The notes below the pieces were generated by a model, which saw only the letters and a list, made by a program, of their open reading frames with translations, was not told the DNA's origin and made no database searches. From Saprospiraceae bacterium (lineage in GTDB: Bacteria > Bacteroidota > Bacteroidia > Chitinophagales > Saprospiraceae): a stretch of 64,000 nt of DNA. The stretch covers positions 1 through 64,000 of the forward strand of contig JADLHA010000032.1 in NCBI GenBank assembly GCA_020848995.1, given 5' to 3'. Shown piece by piece: positions 59,240 through 64,000 of this stretch (its first letter is position 1; each line of letters starts with the position of its first letter). Made by a program: the position numbers and the translations under genes.

Positions 59240-60244
59240 ATGAACGCCTTTACCGGGAGAACGGTAATTCCATCTAGCTCCTTCCCATACCGCATTCACT
59301 ACCGGCAGCCGGTGTATACCGCAGGGAGTTGTTTTGCTACCGAGCTTGAAAAGCGTTTCCTGAGATACCAGTTCGACCATGTGGGCCATCCTTTTGGGAT
59401 CTGCTTCAACCCACTGAGTCTGGCCGACCAACTGCAAATGCTTGCAAACGGTCACCTTTTCGGCATATCGGATCTGGTTTGTCAGGATGGGCTCTTCCAT
59501 TCACTCGACCACCACGGCTATTATTCAGGAGAGGATCCGGAACGCGTGTTGGGCGGAATGCAATCCGCTCTCGATGCGGCGAAGATGCGGCTTCCACAGC
59601 TTGAGTACATGGTACTTACACTGGGCTCTGCACATTATTATTTCCATACCGGGCGCGGCCGGGTTGTGGCCAACTGCCACAAGATCCCCCAACGGGAATT
59701 TGAAAAGCGGCGCGCCGGATTAGAAGAAATTTGCGAACAGCTCGGCGGTTCCATGGACGCTTTGTTGCGCTGCGCGCCAAAGCTTCGCTTTTTGTTGACG
59801 GTGAGTCCCGTGCGCTACCTCGCCGACGGATTTGTAGAGAACAGCCGGAGCAAGGCTACGCTGTTGCTCGCCTGCGAGCGACTCTGTCGCCGGTTCGAAC
59901 AAGCGGATTACTTTCCCGCATATGAACTGTTCATGGACGACCTGAGGGATTACCGCTATGCCGCTGAAGACATGCTGCATCCCAGTCCGCAGGCCATTGC
60001 ATACATCTGGTCGCATTTTGAACGCGGATACCTGCATCCGGAAGCTGCGGACCTGGCAAAGCGGATGGAGGCCTTTCAACGTATGCTCGAACACCGCATG
60101 CTCCACCAAAGTCCCGCCCGCATGGGCGACTGGCGCGACCGGCTTCTCGAAAATCTGGACGTGCTGCGCCGGGATTTCCCTGAAGTTGATTTTACTGCTA
60201 CCCTGAATCGTCTTGATTCAAACTTTCCCCCGGGTCCCGGTTGA
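59240..60244 (+). CDS. GSCFA domain protein
   Basis: About 334 residues from the ATG at 59240. The family name motif is visible as AGSCFATELEKRF, and LTLGSAHYYFH and LTVSPVRYLADGF follow. The GSCFA family is related to SGNH/GDSL hydrolases and is thought to act on acyl or glycan groups; no member I know of is well characterised. There is no signal peptide. It is a single-gene unit divergent from the protease pair. Confidence 0.9.
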   Translation: MNAFTGRTVIPSSSFPYRIHYRQPVYTAGSCFATELEKRFLRYQFDHVGHPFGICFNPLSLADQLQMLANGHLFGISDLVCQDGLFHSLDHHGYYSGEDPERVLGGMQSALDAAKMRLPQLEYMVLTLGSAHYYFHTGRGRVVANCHKIPQREFEKRRAGLEEICEQLGGSMDALLRCAPKLRFLLTVSPVRYLADGFVENSRSKATLLLACERLCRRFEQADYFPAYELFMDDLRDYRYAAEDMLHPSPQAIAYIWSHFERGYLHPEAADLAKRMEAFQRMLEHRMLHQSPARMGDWRDRLLENLDVLRRDFPEVDFTATLNRLDSNFPPGPG

Positions 60245-60331
60245 GCCATTGGCCGGCACTCCTTGTCCTTTTAAAAGGATGCGTTCTTCGCAGATGCACA
60301 ACAACCAATGCAGGAGGACGTCAACATGCTC

Positions 60332-60420
60332 CTCAAGCCACAACCCGTTGAATTTTTAGCATCAATAACATAATCCATCAAAAGCACGCATTGGGCGCAA
60401 TCCAAAGAATGGTTGCTCAG
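60332..60420. repeat. left outer copy of an approximately 90-bp direct repeat
   Basis: Sequence from ctcaagccacaacccgttg to ggttgctcag is repeated, with about 80 percent identity by eye, at 60609-60700. The two copies flank the inverted-repeat element at 60421-60614. The gap 60245-60715 contains these repeats and no gene. Confidence 0.75.
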
Positions 60421-60614
60421 ACTTAAGGGCACTTCCAAAAACTCTATTTTGATGTCAGAAGGAGTTTAGGGAAACAAGACGAGGCGTGGTGAAGGAAGCT
60501 ATGTGGAGAAATACCTGACTGAACCGCAACGAAGGATTGTGAAGTTAAATTCTTTTCGCGCGTAAGCCTGTGTGGGCTGGCTGGCGCAATAGGGGGTTGG
60601 AAGTGCCCTCAAGT
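60421..60614. mobile_element. 194-bp MITE-like element with 18-bp inverted ends
   Basis: The left end acttaagggcacttccaa (60421-60438) and the right end ttggaagtgccctcaagt (60597-60614) are inverted copies differing at one base. The inner 140 bases are homologous to the 148-bp tandem unit at 1-357. No transposase is encoded, so it would be a non-autonomous element. The minus-strand frame at 60499-60681 is not a gene. Confidence 0.68.
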
Positions 60615-60700
60615 CACAGCCCGTTAAATTTTTCGCATCAATCACATGATGCATCAAAAGCCCGCATAGGGTGCATAACAAAGAATGACTGATTGGACGA
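60609..60700. repeat. right outer copy of the direct repeat
   Basis: This is the second copy of the repeat at 60332-60420, beginning inside the right terminal repeat of the element. It suggests that two related elements once lay in tandem here. Confidence 0.7.
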
Positions 60701-60715
60701 AATGTTCCGGCTCCT

Positions 60716-63244
60716 TCATTCCGGTTCGAAGCCCAGGATGATACTGAACTTGGCGTAGTCTTTCCAGGTGGTCGTTTTGGGATCGATCCATGGTTTGTCG
60801 AACCCTATGCCGTAATCAAATCCCAGCAGGCCAAACATCGGAAGGAAAATCCGGAGGCCCGCACCCACCGAGCGCTTCAACTGAAAGGGACTGAATTCGC
60901 GGAAGGAGTTCCACGAATTTCCGCCCTGCGCCCAAAGGGATGCGTACATCGTTGCACTGGGGTTGAGCGACAGCGGATAGCGCAATTCCAGGGTGTACTT
61001 GCTGAAAATGGTCGCGTCTTCCGTTAGGTTTTTGAAACTGTATTCCTCGATGCTTTTCGCCTTGACTTCTTCGACTTCGTATCCGCGCAAGGCAAAGATG
61101 TCGCGTCCCGTCACGGTAAACGACTGGTTGTTGAGTCCGTCGCCACCCACCACAAAGCGTTCAAACGGCGGGGTCCCCAGGGCCTTTTTATAATATCCCA
61201 GGATGCCGAGCCGCGCGTTGAATGCCAGAACGAGTTTGCCGGTCAGGTTCAGGTACCAGTCGCCGTCGATCCGCCATTTGTGGTACTCCACCAGGCGGTA
61301 GCGTTCGCTGACCGAAGCGGAGTCGGGATTCCAGTTTGGACGGAACAGAGAATACGGAGGGGTAAGTTGCATGGTCAACGACAGCCGCGAACCGGATCTC
61401 GGGAACAGGGGATCGGAAACCGTACTGCGCAGGAAAGTCGTCTTCAGGAAGAGGTTGTAAAAATCGCCATCCTTCACGTCTGTATCGCCTGCCCTGAAGC
61501 CGACGTAATTGCGGAGGCGGATCTGCTCGACGTTTGCCGACGAACTCACGGCAAAGTTGTCGTCGGGCCATTTGAGCTGGGTGCCCAGCGCCCCTGAAAA
61601 ACGCAGGATGCCCAAACTGCCGAGGCTGCTTGAACTGTACGCGGAATTGTCAATTTTACTGTAGATGCCTCCCAGCGTCAAAGACGTTGGCCGTTTGCCC
61701 CCCAGCCAGGGTTCGGTGAAAGAAAAATTGTACGACTGGTAATAACGACCGTTAGTCTGTGCGCGAAGGGAGAGCTTTTGTCCGTCGCCCTGGGGCAATG
61801 GGCTCCAGGATTCCTTTTTGAAAAAATTGCGGGTCGAAAAATTGTTGAACACCACGCCCAGGGTTCCGATGAGTCCGAAAGCGCTCCATCCCGCCGACAA
61901 CTCGAGCTGATCGGAAGGGCGCTCTTCAACGAGGTATTCGATGTCAACCGTTCCGCGCTTAGGATTGACCGGAGTCTGGATGTCGAGGGATTCCGGATTG
62001 AAATAGCCAAGGGCCATGACCGCGCGCTGGGAGCGGATGATGTCGGAACGGCTGAATTTCTGCCCAGGGCGCGTACGCAACTCCCTGCGGATGACGTGCT
62101 CGTGCGTCCGGTCATTGCCCGTGATCACCACCCGGTCGATGGTTGCGGGCGGGCCCTCCGTAATGCGAATGAGCAAATCGACAGAATCGTTTTCAACACC
62201 CGTCTCCACGGGCTCAGCCCGGAAAAAGAGGTGCCCCTCGTCCATATACAAACTGCTCACATCCCGGCCGTCGTTGGAAAAGCTAAGCCGCTTTTGCAAC
62301 AACTCTAAGTTGTAAACGTCTCCGCGCTGGATGCCCAACACGTTGCGGATGTGCTGGTCGCTGTACAGCGAATTGCCCTTAATGGCGATGTTGCGAAAGT
62401 AAAACCGGTTACCTTCGAACAGATCGATGCGTATGCGCAAATCACCTTGATCGTCACGCCACACCGTATCCGAAAGCAGGATGGCATTCCGGAATCCTTC
62501 CTTGTTGTAATAGGCAATGAGCTTATCTTTATCGGCTTCGTAAAGGCCTTCTTCGAACTTCGACTTGCCAAAAAGCCGCCCCTTGCGTCGGGTATCTTTC
62601 ATCTGCTTGCGCAGTTTCCGGTCGCTGACCTGCTGGTTGCCTTCAAATTCAATGCTGGCAATGCGAACGCGATCCCCTCTTTCCACGGAGATGACGAGCT
62701 TCACCGAATTCACGCGCTTCTCATCGGGAATTTCTTCTATGCCCACCCTCGCATCGTAGTAGCCTTTGTCCATATAGTGCTTCTCGATGCTGCGGATGAT
62801 GGCCTCGCGCACTTCTTCCGTAAACACGGCGTTGCGCGGGAGGTGGTTGCTTACGATGACGTTGAGCTCTTCGTGAGCCGACTTCCTGATTCCGCGGTAA
62901 GAGTGGGTGGAGTAACGCGGTTTCTCCTCAACGGCGATCACGAGACCGAAGCCACCGGCCTCAAGAGGCTCAAGCTGGATGTCGATCTGGTTGAAGAGCC
63001 GCTGCCGGAACAGGCTCCTGATGGCATTGGGAATTTCGGGCCCCGGCACCGCAATCTTTTGCCCGGTGCGCAGTCCTGAAATCCCAATGATGGCGCCCGC
63101 ATCGGTATGGGCGTTACCGGTCACCCGAACGGACCCAATTTCGTACACCTTGTTGTCATAAGGCACGAAACCCTCCTGTTGTGCTTTGGCCGTCAGCCAG
63201 CAAAACAGGCTAAATAGAAAAATAGTGGAGTGGTTCCGAATCAT
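60716..63244 (-). CDS. bamA: outer-membrane protein assembly factor BamA (Omp85)
   Basis: An 842-residue outer-membrane protein with a signal peptide (1-21), about five POTRA domains (residues 30-430; repeating patterns such as GNAHTDAGAIIG and IEFEGNQQVSDRKLRKQM) and a C-terminal 16-strand barrel with the GIGFDKPW-type final strands. It inserts barrel proteins into the outer membrane. An exact -7 box lies at 63303-63310 on the complement, but it may also be read from uppS, its usual neighbour in this phylum. This BamA is unrelated to the aromatic marker gene also called bamA. Confidence 0.95.
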   Translation of the reverse strand: MIRNHSTIFLFSLFCWLTAKAQQEGFVPYDNKVYEIGSVRVTGNAHTDAGAIIGISGLRTGQKIAVPGPEIPNAIRSLFRQRLFNQIDIQLEPLEAGGFGLVIAVEEKPRYSTHSYRGIRKSAHEELNVIVSNHLPRNAVFTEEVREAIIRSIEKHYMDKGYYDARVGIEEIPDEKRVNSVKLVISVERGDRVRIASIEFEGNQQVSDRKLRKQMKDTRRKGRLFGKSKFEEGLYEADKDKLIAYYNKEGFRNAILLSDTVWRDDQGDLRIRIDLFEGNRFYFRNIAIKGNSLYSDQHIRNVLGIQRGDVYNLELLQKRLSFSNDGRDVSSLYMDEGHLFFRAEPVETGVENDSVDLLIRITEGPPATIDRVVITGNDRTHEHVIRRELRTRPGQKFSRSDIIRSQRAVMALGYFNPESLDIQTPVNPKRGTVDIEYLVEERPSDQLELSAGWSAFGLIGTLGVVFNNFSTRNFFKKESWSPLPQGDGQKLSLRAQTNGRYYQSYNFSFTEPWLGGKRPTSLTLGGIYSKIDNSAYSSSSLGSLGILRFSGALGTQLKWPDDNFAVSSSANVEQIRLRNYVGFRAGDTDVKDGDFYNLFLKTTFLRSTVSDPLFPRSGSRLSLTMQLTPPYSLFRPNWNPDSASVSERYRLVEYHKWRIDGDWYLNLTGKLVLAFNARLGILGYYKKALGTPPFERFVVGGDGLNNQSFTVTGRDIFALRGYEVEEVKAKSIEEYSFKNLTEDATIFSKYTLELRYPLSLNPSATMYASLWAQGGNSWNSFREFSPFQLKRSVGAGLRIFLPMFGLLGFDYGIGFDKPWIDPKTTTWKDYAKFSIILGFEPE

Positions 63245-63302
63245 CAGTCAAAATGAAGGCAGACAAGGCATAACGCAAAGCATGCCCTCTGCATTGCGGG
63301 GC

Positions 63303-63310
63303 CAAAGGTA
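63303..63310 (-). promoter_or_regulatory. -7 box of bamA
   Basis: The complement reads TACCTTTG, an exact TAnnTTTG match in the 107-base gap after uppS; the implied leader is about 52 bases. Confidence 0.5.
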
Positions 63311-63351
63311 AACATTCCACATCAACCGATGGGAGGGTCGCCCGGGCTGTT

Positions 63352-64000
63352 TCATGCAAGTTGCTCAGAGGTCTTGCCGAAGCGCCGCTCGCGCTGCTGG
63401 TAGTCGAGGAGTGCCTCATACAACTGCTCTTTTCCGAACTCCGGCCAGAAAAGCGAGGTGAAATAAAGCTCTGTATAGGCAAGTTGCCAGAGCAGGAAAT
63501 TGGAAATGCGGTACTCGCCGCTGGTGCGGATCAACAGTTCCGGATCGGGAATGCCTGCCGTGCTGAGCTGGCCGGCAAAAGTGCGTTCGTCAACGGGGGT
63601 TAACAACCGGCCTGCAGCCGCCTCAGCCGCAAGTGCGTTTGCAGCATGCAGGATCTCCCAGCGCGCACTGTAGTTGATGGCCAGGATCAGTTGAAGTCCG
63701 GTGTTGTCATTGGTGCGGGCCACCGCCTCTTCCAGAGCCCTCCGCGTCTTCTCCGGCAAGGCGCCCAGGTCACCGATGGCCTTCAGTCGAACTCCGTTGT
63801 TGTGCAAGGCCTGGAGTTCCCGGCGCAGGGTCTCTACAAGCAGGTCCATCAATCCGGTAACTTCCAGCACAGGACGGTTCCAGTTCTCGGTAGAAAAAGC
63901 GTAAAGCGTGAGATGGCGGATGCCGAGTTCCGCACAGGCCTCGGTGATCTGCCGAACGGACTGGACCCCGGCCCGGTGGCCGAACAGTCGCGGCATGCCC
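63352..64000 (-). CDS. uppS: isoprenyl transferase / undecaprenyl diphosphate synthase (N-terminus outside window)
   Basis: The reading frame runs off the right edge, so the first residues, including the DGNGRWA motif, are missing. The visible part begins MPRLFGHRAG and has YAFSTENWNRP, INYSARWEI, PDPELLIRTSGEYRISNFLLWQ and a C-terminal arginine-rich tail. It condenses isopentenyl diphosphate to the C55 carrier for cell-wall synthesis. The RTSGE-RISNF motif is diagnostic of the cis-prenyltransferase family. Confidence 0.95.
   Translation of the reverse strand, partial: GMPRLFGHRAGVQSVRQITEACAELGIRHLTLYAFSTENWNRPVLEVTGLMDLLVETLRRELQALHNNGVRLKAIGDLGALPEKTRRALEEAVARTNDNTGLQLILAINYSARWEILHAANALAAEAAAGRLLTPVDERTFAGQLSTAGIPDPELLIRTSGEYRISNFLLWQLAYTELYFTSLFWPEFGKEQLYEALLDYQQRERRFGKTSEQLA

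Noticed and set aside
1-64000. tRNA, rRNA, CRISPR arrays, prophage or transposase genes
   Set aside because: None could be recognised by reading both strands; the repeats at 1-357 and 60332-60700 lack the regular spacer structure of CRISPR.

Overview
The window comes from a member of the Bacteroidota. The lineage markers are a PorP/SprF-type outer-membrane protein of the type IX secretion family, a GSCFA-domain protein, a DUF5606 protein, a bactofilin next to AtpZ, and repeated promoter boxes of the Bacteroidota form TAnnTTTG just upstream of start codons. No rRNA, tRNA or CRISPR array was seen. Both ends of the window carry copies of one short repeat family.

Layout. (1) 1-357: tandem 148-bp repeat. 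(2) 368-12224, minus strand: a nitrate-respiration operon read right to left: two membrane-anchored cytochromes c, narG, narH, narJ, narI, a small membrane protein, a beta carbonic anhydrase, narK and a TDT/SLAC1-type anion transporter. (3) 12448-17603, plus strand: molybdenum-cofactor genes moeA-mobA-moaD-moeB-moaE, followed by a U32-family protein and a one-cluster ferredoxin. The divergent gap holds two FNR-type boxes 22 bp apart. (4) 17679-46501, minus strand throughout: about 29 kb centred on anaerobic aromatic catabolism. Read in the direction of transcription it is bcrC-bcrB-bcrA-bcrD (ATP-dependent benzoyl-CoA reductase), an AMP-forming acyl-CoA ligase, a second BcrB/HgdB-like subunit, a PanE-like/activase fusion, had-oah-dch (the benzoyl-CoA 'upper' pathway to ring opening), a MobA-like cytidylyltransferase, xdhC, an SDR, a 4-hydroxybenzoyl-CoA reductase (HcrC-HcrA fusion plus HcrB), korA-korB, a hemerythrin-like protein, tryptophanase, tyrosine phenol-lyase, an ADP-forming acyl-CoA synthetase, and a norC-norB-like pair. 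(5) 46954-50920, minus strand: an NO-stress and Fe-S-repair operon (ric, DUF1858/DUF2249 protein, NnrS-like membrane protein, SufT-like protein, Rrf2 regulator) with a 30-bp palindrome in its promoter. (6) 51007-64000: housekeeping and lineage genes (YitT, DUF5606, glycosyltransferase, TetR regulator, rpsT, atpZ, bactofilin, PorP/SprF, a cytoplasmic trypsin-like protease with its neighbour, GSCFA protein, bamA, uppS), interrupted by a 194-bp element with inverted ends.

How it fits together. 4-Hydroxybenzoyl-CoA would be reductively dehydroxylated by Hcr to benzoyl-CoA, dearomatised by BcrCBAD at the cost of ATP, and taken by Dch, Had and Oah to a ring-opened acyl-CoA. KorAB would supply low-potential electrons through ferredoxin, as in Thauera aromatica. 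Nitrate reduction by NarGHI is the likely electron sink. Two molybdenum-cofactor maturation sets sit beside their clients: MoeA/MobA/MoaDE/MoeB for Nar, and MocA-like/XdhC for Hcr. The beta-oxidation of the ring-opened product and any phenol carboxylation are not in the window.

The most unusual points are a complete Thauera-type benzoyl-CoA reductase system in a Bacteroidota genome; a ligase / BcrB-like / PanE-activase-fusion module of unknown substrate inside it; a NorB homologue that lacks a canonical FeB histidine, both catalytic-loop glutamates and one low-spin heme ligand; and a TetR-type palindrome found twice, 65 bp apart, at the had-oah junction.
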